Source: Chloroflexi bacterium CFX6 (GTDB taxonomy: Bacteria; Chloroflexota; Anaerolineae; Anaerolineales; Villigracilaceae). Taken from it: 64,000 bases of DNA. The DNA lies in contig SZPG01000012.1 of the NCBI GenBank assembly GCA_030263595.1, positions 1-64,000 of the forward strand, in the 5' to 3' direction. Positions 17,356-24,980 of this stretch are shown here, piece by piece. The notes under the pieces are model-generated. The model worked only from the letters and a program-made list of their open reading frames with translations. It made no database searches and was not told the DNA's origin. Position 1 is the stretch's first letter. Each line of letters opens with the position of its first letter. The translations under genes and the position numbers were made by a program.

Positions 17356-18321
17356 TCATGCAATTTGAACGACGACTTTTCCCTGTGGATGAATACCTTC
17401 CACGTACCGGAAGGCTTCAACGATGTCGCTTAATGGATAACGCCGATCAATGACGGGATGGAGTGCGCATGCTCCCAGAAGTTCAGCCAGAAATACCAAA
17501 TCCTCCTGGTTCACTTTCGCGATCCCCATACTGCGCATTTGCCTGCCGCCCTGTGTTGACATCAACGGTCCGAAGACCATGGCTTGAATGAATTGAAGCA
17601 GTGCGCCACCCGCGCAGACGTAAATTCCCTGCGATCTCAAGGCGCGCTTGTAGGCAAAAAGCGAGCGGTATCCGTTTACGGCAAAGATCAAGTCGTATCG
17701 CTCCACTTTTCGGGCGAAATCCTCCCTGGTGTAATCAATGACGTGATCTGCGCCGATGGAACGCGCCATTTCGAGGCTTTTTGTGCTGCATACGGCGGCC
17801 ACTTCACCGCCATAATATTTGGCGATCTGAATGGCAAAAGACCCCACGCCTCCCGATGCTCCGTGAATCAAAACCTTTTGCCCGCGCTGGATTTTCCCCG
17901 CGTCGCGCAAGCCCTGGAGGGCGGTCAACGCCGCCACCGGCGTCGCGGCGGCTTCTTCAAAGGAACGGTTGGCGGGTTTCAAGGTCAGATTGGATTCGCG
18001 GGAAAGCGCATACTCCGCGAAGGAACCGTGCGCAAACCCGAATACTTCGTCTCCGGGTTTGAAGCGCGTGACGTGTTCGCCTATCGCTTCGACTCTTCCA
18101 GCGACGTCTGTGCCGATGAGGGCGTCTTTCGGCTTGATCCACCCACCGGTAAACAAACGCGTCATGATCGAAGGCATGGCGAAGCGCCGCCAATCCATGG
18201 CGTTGATGGAGGCGGCGTGAACCTTCACCAGCACTTGCCGATTCCCGGGTGCGGGGACGTCCGCTTCTTTGAGTTGAAGCGTTTCCGGCGGACCGTACGT
18301 CTCGTAGCGAATTGCCTTCAT
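17356..18321 (-). CDS. Zinc-independent MDR oxidoreductase (quinone oxidoreductase/NAD(P)-dependent type)
   Basis: A 321-residue medium-chain dehydrogenase. The N-terminal GroES-like domain starts MKAIRYETYGPPETLQL and includes NAMDWRRFAMP; the cofactor fold contains LIHGASGGVGSFAIQIAKYYGGEV; the end reads YVEGIHPQGKVVVQIA. The catalytic zinc ligands of alcohol dehydrogenases are absent, placing it with NADPH-quinone or enone reductases. I start it at 18321 because homologues begin here; an upstream in-frame extension is unlike the family. It is the last gene of an apparent three-gene operon, 26 bases after the sulfurtransferase gene. The substrate is unknown. Confidence 0.9.
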   Translation of the reverse strand: MKAIRYETYGPPETLQLKEADVPAPGNRQVLVKVHAASINAMDWRRFAMPSIMTRLFTGGWIKPKDALIGTDVAGRVEAIGEHVTRFKPGDEVFGFAHGSFAEYALSRESNLTLKPANRSFEEAAATPVAALTALQGLRDAGKIQRGQKVLIHGASGGVGSFAIQIAKYYGGEVAAVCSTKSLEMARSIGADHVIDYTREDFARKVERYDLIFAVNGYRSLFAYKRALRSQGIYVCAGGALLQFIQAMVFGPLMSTQGGRQMRSMGIAKVNQEDLVFLAELLGACALHPVIDRRYPLSDIVEAFRYVEGIHPQGKVVVQIA

Positions 18322-18347
18322 GAGAGCATCCTTACTGGGGTGGTTGA

Positions 18348-19169
18348 TTATTTCAACTTCCAGAATTCCCAGTTTCCGTTCCCATGGACGGGCATTCCCT
18401 CTCCGAGCCATTCGTACAGGGAGCCGTCGTACACCGCCACATTTTCATGCCCGGTCAGCAGGTGAGCCGCCGCGTTGACCGTCGCTGCGATTCCCCCGCC
18501 GCAATACGTGATGATGCGTTTGTGTCTTGCAACTTCCTTCAAGCGCGGCGCAAGTTCCTCGTTCGGCAGAAGGGACTCGAACCCCTGGCTGAAATCGCCC
18601 TCCATCAAATCCATGCAATTGACGTTGAGCGAGCCGGGGATGTGCGAACCTTCATAACTTACCGGCGGCAGGACGTCCACGATGGCGACATCCTTATCCT
18701 GCATGGCTGCGAGGACTTCATCCTTGTCCGCGAACATGCCCGGTCTGATATGCCCGACAAAAACAGCCGGTTCATACTGACCTGGTGTCTGCTCGGTTTT
18801 GCCCCCGGCATTGATCCACGCTGTAAGCCCGCCGTTGAGGATGCGTACGTTATCATGCCCTGCATATCGCAGCACCCACCAGGCGCGCATGGCATACGGG
18901 AGCATCCCGCAGGCGTAGACCACCACCTCCGAATCGTTCGAAATGCCGGCCTTGCCGATCTGTTCGACGAGCCTGTCCGCAGGCAGGATGGTGCAGGTGT
19001 AGGGGCTGTCGGGAACGGAAAACCTGTCGTGATCGAAATAAACCGCGCCGGGAATGTGCCGCTCCAGGTACACATCATCGGTGATGGTGGCGTCGTAGAT
19101 GCGGATATTCGGCTCTTCGATCTTTTTCAACAATTCATCTACTTCGATCAACATGCTTTCACGTTTCAT
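18348..19169 (-). CDS. Two-domain rhodanese-like sulfurtransferase
   Basis: A 273-residue thiosulfate or 3-mercaptopyruvate sulfurtransferase type protein. The N-terminal rhodanese domain contains HIPGAVYFD and WWVLRYAGHDNVRILNGGLTAW split across its segments. The C-terminal domain carries SHIPGSLNVNCMD and the persulfide-forming Cys in ITYCGGGIAATV. The loop CGGGIA differs from CGSGVTA of mercaptopyruvate enzymes and from CRKGVTA of thiosulfate enzymes, so the donor is unclear. The N-terminal domain also has a Cys (YACGMLPYA) where family members often have Asp. It is co-directional with its two neighbours. Confidence 0.9.
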   Translation of the reverse strand: MKRESMLIEVDELLKKIEEPNIRIYDATITDDVYLERHIPGAVYFDHDRFSVPDSPYTCTILPADRLVEQIGKAGISNDSEVVVYACGMLPYAMRAWWVLRYAGHDNVRILNGGLTAWINAGGKTEQTPGQYEPAVFVGHIRPGMFADKDEVLAAMQDKDVAIVDVLPPVSYEGSHIPGSLNVNCMDLMEGDFSQGFESLLPNEELAPRLKEVARHKRIITYCGGGIAATVNAAAHLLTGHENVAVYDGSLYEWLGEGMPVHGNGNWEFWKLK

Positions 19170-19250
19170 GGTTCATTCTCCTTGGTTTTATTTAGAATCG
19201 GTAGATCACGAAAACCTTGCGTAGGTTGCGCTCTCGTGAAGTACTGAGAA

Positions 19251-19793
19251 TCAACTATTCGACAATCTGTTTTGAAGGGCAGAGATGGCAACGCCCTTGA
19301 TCGTCAACCAGAATGCCAACGTCACCTCGAAGACCAGCATCGGCAGCCATACCAGCCACGTGACCGATGACGCCCAGGACGCGACTCCGCCCAACGAACC
19401 GGCCAGCTGCAGGGGAAGGACAACGACCAGCAAGATCGAAGCCGCCAAGCCGAGTTGCGCCAGCCAGGTTGGAATTGACCGTCCTTTCAGGAACAGCCAT
19501 GAAAAGATAAGACTGCTCACGGCGAAATAAATGGCGCTTTCGCCGAATTGAATTCCTTCCGCCACCCGGCACATCATGGCAAACATTGCGAGGATCGGTC
19601 CCTGCTCGCGCGTGAGGGCGTAGAGGGTCACGCCCAACACGAGGGCGGAGAAGGACATCAAAAGGTTCAGCAAATCCAGCGCCTGCGACTCGCCGCCGAG
19701 CGCCATGCTGCTGAGCCCCGCCGCAATGTAGACGAGAAATGTAAACCCGGCGACTCGCGCCGTTGTGCGGAGTGAAGCCCCGGTATTGTCCAT
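19251..19793 (-). CDS. DUF4386-like integral membrane protein
   Basis: A 180-residue protein with about five to six hydrophobic segments. The start ASLRTTARVAGFTFLVYIAAG, with a charged N-terminus running into the first helix, and the LTREQGPILAMFAMMCRVAEG segment resemble the DUF4386 family. The ATG at 19793 follows AGGAGG with a spacing of about eight bases. It is the first gene of the operon with the sulfurtransferase and oxidoreductase. Function is unknown; the family assignment is from memory of its sequence pattern. Confidence 0.7.
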   Translation of the reverse strand: MDNTGASLRTTARVAGFTFLVYIAAGLSSMALGGESQALDLLNLLMSFSALVLGVTLYALTREQGPILAMFAMMCRVAEGIQFGESAIYFAVSSLIFSWLFLKGRSIPTWLAQLGLAASILLVVVLPLQLAGSLGGVASWASSVTWLVWLPMLVFEVTLAFWLTIKGVAISALQNRLSNS

Positions 19794-19850
19794 GGACCAA
19801 ATCCTCCTGTGAAATTTTTTTGAAGAATAACAATCCATTGTGGAGGAATT

Positions 19851-19882
19851 ATGGATGAGAAAGTCAGGGATTATGGAGGTTG
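19851..19882. repeat. 32-bp direct repeat, right copy flanking the 17.4-19.8 kb operon
   Basis: Counterpart of 17302-17333 with five mismatches. It lies about 60 bases upstream of the DUF4386-like gene, within reach of its promoter. The 19883-20045 stretch shows no gene. Confidence 0.6.
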
Positions 19883-20045
19883 GTTGTCCCCTGATAAGAG
19901 ATGCGGCTCTGCAAGACTCTACACGCCTTGAAGTTGCTCTCGAATCAAGACGCTTAATTTCCTGATGACTTCGTTGAATTTTTCAGGCGGCGATTTGCAG
20001 CTAAGGGTTCGTAAAAAAATAAGCTCCCTCACCTTCCACGAAATG

Positions 20046-20190
20046 GATGTCATTGCGAGGGTGTTCGCCCCGAAGCAATCCCCACTTTGCAGGAAAATCT
20101 ATGGCAACAGGAGATTGCTTCTCGAAGACTCGCAACGACATGAGGGAAGTTAATAATTTACTGACCCGGAAGTTAATAATTTACTGACCC
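20046..20190. repeat. Palindromic repeat element followed by a 23-bp tandem duplication
   Basis: The element opens gatgtcattgcgag and closes ctcgcaacgacatg, near reverse complements, with cgaagcaatcccc and ggagattgcttc nested inside. Positions 20069-20167 are identical in inverted orientation to 24882-24980. Immediately after, ggaagttaataatttactgaccc occurs twice in tandem (ending 20167 and 20190). This copy has both palindrome ends, so it is the more complete one. The rest of the gap to 20378 holds only a partial CTGAGCGTAGCGAAG arm near 20356. Confidence 0.85.
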
Positions 20191-20378
20191 TAAGACGGAT
20201 CCCGTGTCAATTTCAATGTGAAGGTTATCTTTGGTTATGCTCGCGAGCAATTCTTCGAGCGTCAACAGCAAAGGCTTTTGGAATTCTCAACGCAAGGCTG
20301 TTGCCATACGCTTCGCGGACAACGGCTTTCATGGATTGACGTCTCCTTGTCCACGTCGCTCTGAGCGTAGCGAAGGAT

Positions 20379-20633
20379 TCATTTCCCCGAATGCGTCTTG
20401 TTCGCTGTTCCGAACGTCTCCAGTTTCACGATGCGCGCCTTGTCCCGTATCCTCCAGGGGACGATCTGCCTGGCGTGTTCGCGGTTGTCCGTCTCGATGA
20501 TCGCCCAGCCGCAGTGCGCGCCGTCGTGACAGCCCCACTCGAAATGATGCAAATATCCCGCCGCGTGGATCTCCTTGATGATGGCGTCGCAGTCACCGGC
20601 TTCGTGAGGGGATTCGACAAGATAACGATCCAT
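20379..20633 (-). CDS. Small Cys/His-rich protein of unknown function
   Basis: An 84-residue protein with a perfect AAGGAGG six bases before the ATG at 20633, which supports it as a real gene. It reads MDRYLVESPHEAGDC at the N-terminus and then YLHHFEWGCHDGAHCGWAI. The His pair, Cys35, His36, His40 and Cys41 are spaced like a metal site. The overall pattern of alternating short strands and a helix suggests a small ferredoxin-like alpha/beta fold. I do not recognise the family. The C-terminal dozen residues overlap a partial dispersed-repeat arm. It lies within the inverted-repeat-bounded block. Confidence 0.7.
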   Translation of the reverse strand: MDRYLVESPHEAGDCDAIIKEIHAAGYLHHFEWGCHDGAHCGWAIIETDNREHARQIVPWRIRDKARIVKLETFGTANKTHSGK

Positions 20634-20719
20634 GGTAAACCTCCTTGCAAATATTGATAAAGGCTGGCGGGATTATATACCCATCGGGCATGAGGCGACA
20701 ATCGGTTCCAGTTCGATCG

Positions 20720-22774
20720 TCACCTGCAAAGCCTGTCAATCAGGAAGGCGTATTCGAAGGCGACCTCCTTCAAAAATTCGTATCGTCCCGACGACCCCGC
20801 GTGGCCCGCGTGGAAGTTGGTCTTGAGCAGGAGCAGGTTGTCGTCCGTTTTGCGCTCGCGCAGTTTTGCCGCGAATTTGGCCGGCTCCCAATATCCCACG
20901 CGCGGATCGTTGAAGCCCGCCGTCAAAAGGAGGTTGGGATATTCCGTCTCTTTGACGTTGTCGTAGGGCGAATAGGACATCATGTACTCATAATGTTCCT
21001 TGATCGCGGGGTTGCCCCATTCATCGTACTCGTGCGTCGTGAGAGGGATGGTCGGGTCGCTCATCGAGTTGATCGCGTCCACGAACGGGACCTTGGCGAT
21101 GACCGCTTTGAACAGGTCAGGGCGCATGGTCATGGAGGCGGTGACGAGCAATCCGCCGGCGGATACGCCCATGATGGCGAGTTTGTCCTTCGACGTGTAT
21201 CCCTCCTTGACGAGATGTTCGGCGCAGGCGATGAAATCAGTGAAGGAGTTTCTCTTTTTGAGTGTCTTGCCGTCCTCGTACCATTCGCGTCCCAAAGTCG
21301 AGGAACCGCGAACGTGTCCGATGGCGTACACGAACCCGCGCTCCAGGAGGCTGACGCGGTTGGAGGCGAATTCCGCTTCGAGGGTCGCGCCGTAGGCGCC
21401 GTATCCATGCAGGAGAGTCGGGTTGTTCCCGTCCAATTGCAAGCCTTTTTTATACGCGATGGAAATCGGAATTTGTTTTCCGTCCGGCGCGGTTGCGTGG
21501 ATCATATCGCAGACGTATTGCGATTTGTCGTAGCCGATGACCTGCTCCTCCTTTTTCAATTCCCATTCGCCGCTGCCCAGATGGATGTCAATGATCGAAT
21601 GAGGCGTGACGAGGGACGAATATTTGATCCGCAGTTTGTCCGCGTCGAATTCGTAATTCGATTCCGGCTCGAAATGATACGCAGGTTCGGGGAATGTCAC
21701 GTACCTGGCGTTGCCCGCCGCGTCCGCGTCGCTGATGCGGATCTGCTGCAATCCGCCCCTGCGTTCGTATAACACGAGATGGTTCTCGAAGGCGTCCAGC
21801 CACGTGAGCATCACGTCCGGGCGATGGGGGAGAACCTCCTCCCAGTGTTCGCGGCTCGACCTTTCCACCGGCGCCTTGACCAGTTTGAAGTTCTTCGCGT
21901 TCTCGTTCGTAATGATGAAGAAATAACCCTTGTGATGGGCGGCGTAGTATTCGATCCCATGCGCGCGCGGCGACAAGACCTTCGGTTCTTCCTCGGGACG
22001 ATCGGCGGAAAGGTAACGCGTTTCGGTGGTCAGCGTGCTGTGGAGATCAATGAGGATATATCGGTCGTCGCGCGTCTTGTGGAACATCAAAAAGTAGGTC
22101 TCGTCCTCCTCGGAATGGACCAGAACGTCCTGCGCGGGATCCGTCCCGATCCTGTGACGATGCAACCTGAACGGGCGTTTTGCTTCGTCCAGCGTCGCGT
22201 AAAAGATCGTCTCGTTGTCGTTCGCCCATTCGACGCCCGTGTGAAAATACACGCTTCCATGGGCGTTGGGGATCGTTTCGGGAAACTCCTCGTCCGTCGC
22301 CAGGTCCTTGATGTGGATCGTGTACGTTTCGTCGCCGCCGTAATCCACCGAATAGGCGAGTTTGTTCCCGTCGGGACTGACCGCGAACGCGCTGACGCTG
22401 CAAAAGACCTTCCCCTCCGCCAATGCGTTCTGATCGAGCAATATTTCCTCGGGGCTTTCCGTCGAATCCTTTTTGCGGCAGAAGATGGGATACTGCCTGC
22501 CCGCCTCCGTCCTTTGATAATACCAATACCCGCCTCTCTTTGCAGGGACGGTTGAATCGGTTTCCTGAATCCTTTCCTTCATCTCGAAGAAGAGCGCGTC
22601 CTGCAGGGGTTTTGTGTGACCCATCGCTTCTTCGAGGTATTTCATTTCGGCAAGCAGGTAATTCATCACCTCCGGGTTCTCGCGTCGACGGAGCCAGAAA
22701 TAATCGTCCACGCGCGTTTCGCCGTGTTGCGTGATGTGGTGAGGTTTCTTCGGGGCAATGGGAAAGGGTGTCAT
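20720..22774 (-). CDS. ptrB: Oligopeptidase B (protease II), S9 family
   Basis: Cytoplasmic serine peptidase that cleaves short peptides after Arg or Lys. The N-terminal beta-propeller runs to about residue 400 and the alpha/beta-hydrolase domain follows. The nucleophile is in GVSAGGLL, and the region around the catalytic His reads FHAGHAGSSGRYEFLKE; the Asp is expected near GFNDPRVGYWEPAKF. The 684-residue length is normal. Homologues begin PIAPKKPHHITQHGETRVDDYFW, so I use the ATG at 22774 rather than the in-frame ATG 63 bases upstream. It faces away from the repeats and has no operon partner in clear contact. Confidence 0.93.
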   Translation of the reverse strand: MTPFPIAPKKPHHITQHGETRVDDYFWLRRRENPEVMNYLLAEMKYLEEAMGHTKPLQDALFFEMKERIQETDSTVPAKRGGYWYYQRTEAGRQYPIFCRKKDSTESPEEILLDQNALAEGKVFCSVSAFAVSPDGNKLAYSVDYGGDETYTIHIKDLATDEEFPETIPNAHGSVYFHTGVEWANDNETIFYATLDEAKRPFRLHRHRIGTDPAQDVLVHSEEDETYFLMFHKTRDDRYILIDLHSTLTTETRYLSADRPEEEPKVLSPRAHGIEYYAAHHKGYFFIITNENAKNFKLVKAPVERSSREHWEEVLPHRPDVMLTWLDAFENHLVLYERRGGLQQIRISDADAAGNARYVTFPEPAYHFEPESNYEFDADKLRIKYSSLVTPHSIIDIHLGSGEWELKKEEQVIGYDKSQYVCDMIHATAPDGKQIPISIAYKKGLQLDGNNPTLLHGYGAYGATLEAEFASNRVSLLERGFVYAIGHVRGSSTLGREWYEDGKTLKKRNSFTDFIACAEHLVKEGYTSKDKLAIMGVSAGGLLVTASMTMRPDLFKAVIAKVPFVDAINSMSDPTIPLTTHEYDEWGNPAIKEHYEYMMSYSPYDNVKETEYPNLLLTAGFNDPRVGYWEPAKFAAKLRERKTDDNLLLLKTNFHAGHAGSSGRYEFLKEVAFEYAFLIDRLCR

Positions 22775-22918
22775 AAAAGAATTCTCTCTATTCGATTGAT
22801 TTTTCGATGCTCGTTGCGAGCAGGGGGCAGGCGGCATTATACCCGCATTGTGGAGATTGCATTTGTCAGCGCTCGATCCCCTTGACGCCAGCGCGTAGCC
22901 GATCCGTGTCGCGCGGTG

Positions 22919-23428
22919 TTATTCGATCAATGTACGGGAAATGCTGGTCGCACAGTTGAAATCGGAATCAATGCAAACATCAATGCTGCCCCTGAAGTCG
23001 CCTGACAGAACCGCCTTCCCAATGAAGGTGATCGTAAGGACCTCGCCGGGTTCTACGTTCAAATAAAAAGAATAGGTCTGGAATGTTTCGCCGCCGCCCA
23101 GCGAGTCATACTGACTGACATCCGAATACGGAGGGTCAACTTGCGTGATGTTGAATCCATTCAGGTAGTTCAGGCTGATGTCAATGCTGGAAAGTTCCAT
23201 CGCTTCGGAGCCTGTGTTGGTGATGGAGATTCTGATCTTTACGTCATCCCCAACCGCTGCGTTTGTCGGGGCGGCGACTCTCACATTCACGTTTTCGGGG
23301 ATTTGCGAACCGAGCCAGTATAACCCGCCGAAACCGAACAGGACCACCGCCAGAATGCACACGATCACCGCGAGGCATCCAACCGCGATCCAGAGAAATG
23401 TTTTGTTGGCGCCGCTCGTGTTTTCCAT
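22919..23428 (-). CDS. Membrane-anchored beta-sandwich protein of unknown function
   Basis: A 169-residue protein with a single N-terminal membrane helix (TFLWIAVGCLAVIVCILAVVLFG) and an extracytoplasmic domain of about 130 residues. That domain reads like an Ig/CARDB-type sandwich: VRVAAPTNAAVGDDVKIRI, ITNTGSEAMELSSIDISL, and a final strand pair joined by two Cys (VCIDSDFNC). It starts nine bases downstream of the SH3-domain protein, so the two are probably co-expressed. Such modules usually bind ligands or partners in the envelope. No specific function can be given. Confidence 0.75.
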   Translation of the reverse strand: MENTSGANKTFLWIAVGCLAVIVCILAVVLFGFGGLYWLGSQIPENVNVRVAAPTNAAVGDDVKIRISITNTGSEAMELSSIDISLNYLNGFNITQVDPPYSDVSQYDSLGGGETFQTYSFYLNVEPGEVLTITFIGKAVLSGDFRGSIDVCIDSDFNCATSISRTLIE

Positions 23429-23437
23429 GATCCCTCC

Positions 23438-24757
23438 TCAAACCTGATATATCCGATAACTCGTCACGTACTTCTTGTGATAGACCGAGATCCACACCGC
23501 GTCGCTCTGGTTGCCGCCGAGACAAACGACGTAATTGCCGATCTCGCCCAACAGGAACGAAACGTGCGCCCAGCCGTCGTCCCACAGGAACGTGGTCACT
23601 GCGCCTCTCTTCGGCGGAAGGGGACTGGCTGCCCCCCAACTCCGCCAGGGATTGACGAGCGCGGAATTCATCGAGGGAAGCCGGACCTTTTCGATGCACC
23701 AGTTGACGAACGCCGCGCACCAGTCCGTTTCGTCGGGCAGGGAGGGATATTTCTGCGCCAGGTCCGTGCTCATCAGGTATTCCACGATGCGCGGGTTATG
23801 CTGTGCGCCCGGCACCTCGTGCGTGCCGAATTCGGCGAAGGCAATTGGAAGCCACGGAAATTCCTCTTCGCTCTTTTGGATGGCGACCTCTCCCAGCGGC
23901 GCGAGCCTCTCGATGGGATACCATCCCGATTCGCCCCAGGCGTTCTCGCAATGTTTCCATTTTCCGTCGGCTGAAATTTCATCCACGACGACGACGCTGT
24001 TGAACGCCAGTTCCGCCACCGCGGGATAATGATTATCCGCCCCCTCCCGCATGGACAGGTCGTCAGCCAGCGCGCGGTGGAAGCCGGTGGCTGGGTAATC
24101 TTCGGGCGAGGCGAGCAGGTCGTTCAGTTCCATCAGGTATTTCGCAGAACACCAGCCCGTCTTATCCACCGGAGTCTTCACGTTGACCCACTTCCAATCC
24201 GGCGTCGCGCTCAAAAACACCAGCCTGTTTCCTCGATTGACCTTTCCGACGATCGAATATCCCGTGCCGGGACCGGAGCGCACGTTCAGCGTATCCACCG
24301 TGACGAGCATGACCATGTCCGTCGAACTGGCGGGCGGCGGCGCGGGGATGAGGGTCATGTACTTGAGCGACGCCCAGCCGGTGACGCCTGTGGACTTCCG
24401 CACCTGCGCCCAGCCGCCATCGGGGGAGACGGCGAGTCCATCCACCATTTCGCTTTTCTTCAGCGAACCGATCGCCGCGTAATTCGTCCCGGGTCCCTGA
24501 CGTAAATTGAGGCTGGCCGCGTCCACCCGATACTTTTCCCCGCCCTCGGAGGGCGGCGGGGTTTCCTCCATCAATTCCAGGTAGGCTCGATGACTCCAAC
24601 CCGTCACGTTGTCCTGCGTCCTGACGCGGACCCACTCGTTCGCGATCTCTCCTCCCTCGACGATATTGTTTCGATACAACATGCCGATGGTGGAATGGTT
24701 CGTACCGGGACCGGAACGAATTCTCAATGCGCCTGCTGTTACGCGATAGTTGGGCAT
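23438..24757 (-). CDS. Four SH3-like domains with a C-terminal CHAP/NlpC-like peptidase domain
   Basis: A 439-residue protein. Four bacterial SH3 repeats are visible at about residues 3-62, 75-136, 147-209 and 225-287, each with the LxxRxGPGTxY pattern (weaker in the fourth). The C-terminal 140 residues contain FGTHEVPGAQHNPRIVEYL, DWCAAFVNWC and GWAHVSFLLG, the Cys and His of the amidase-like family described as TIGR02594. It would cleave or bind peptidoglycan peptides. No signal peptide is visible, which is odd for a wall hydrolase; export could be phage-like or non-classical. A dispersed palindrome lies 13 bases upstream of the start. Confidence 0.85.
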   Translation of the reverse strand: MPNYRVTAGALRIRSGPGTNHSTIGMLYRNNIVEGGEIANEWVRVRTQDNVTGWSHRAYLELMEETPPPSEGGEKYRVDAASLNLRQGPGTNYAAIGSLKKSEMVDGLAVSPDGGWAQVRKSTGVTGWASLKYMTLIPAPPPASSTDMVMLVTVDTLNVRSGPGTGYSIVGKVNRGNRLVFLSATPDWKWVNVKTPVDKTGWCSAKYLMELNDLLASPEDYPATGFHRALADDLSMREGADNHYPAVAELAFNSVVVVDEISADGKWKHCENAWGESGWYPIERLAPLGEVAIQKSEEEFPWLPIAFAEFGTHEVPGAQHNPRIVEYLMSTDLAQKYPSLPDETDWCAAFVNWCIEKVRLPSMNSALVNPWRSWGAASPLPPKRGAVTTFLWDDGWAHVSFLLGEIGNYVVCLGGNQSDAVWISVYHKKYVTSYRIYQV

Positions 24758-24770
24758 GGGTTTTCCTCTC

Positions 24771-24840
24771 TGTCACCCTGAGCGGCAGCGAAGGGTCTTT
24801 GGGATGTCGTTAGCGTTTCTTCGCTCCGCTCAGAATGACG
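24771..24840. repeat. Dispersed palindromic repeat, second copy
   Basis: Same family as 15779-15850: tgtcaccctgagcggcagcgaag at one end and cttcgctccgctcagaatgac at the other. It forms much of the leader of the SH3-domain gene. A further half-arm, cttcgactacactcgcctgtcaa, follows to about 24873. Confidence 0.8.
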
Positions 24841-24881
24841 TGTAACGGCGCTTCGACTACACTCGCCTGTCAACTCGCTCA

Positions 24882-24980
24882 GGGTCAGTAAATTATTAAC
24901 TTCCCTCATGTCGTTGCGAGTCTTCGAGAAGCAATCTCCTGTTGCCATAGATTTTCCTGCAAAGTGGGGATTGCTTCGGG
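24882..24980. repeat. Inverted 99-bp copy of 20069-20167, fused to the ABC ATPase gene
   Basis: Reverse complement of 20069-20167 without a visible mismatch. This copy lacks the outer arm gatgtcattgcgag of the element; at 24980 it passes directly into the coding sequence of the ABC ATPase. The repeat supplies the last codons and stop of that gene. Confidence 0.9.

Noticed and set aside
19965-20153. Small plus-strand open frame ending in the same residues as the ABC ATPase
   Set aside because: Its end is the palindromic repeat and its start has no ribosome site or family resemblance; the shared residues only reflect the repeat.
20645-21772. 375-codon plus-strand open frame
   Set aside because: Antisense to the oligopeptidase B gene, whose catalytic motifs are intact on the other strand.
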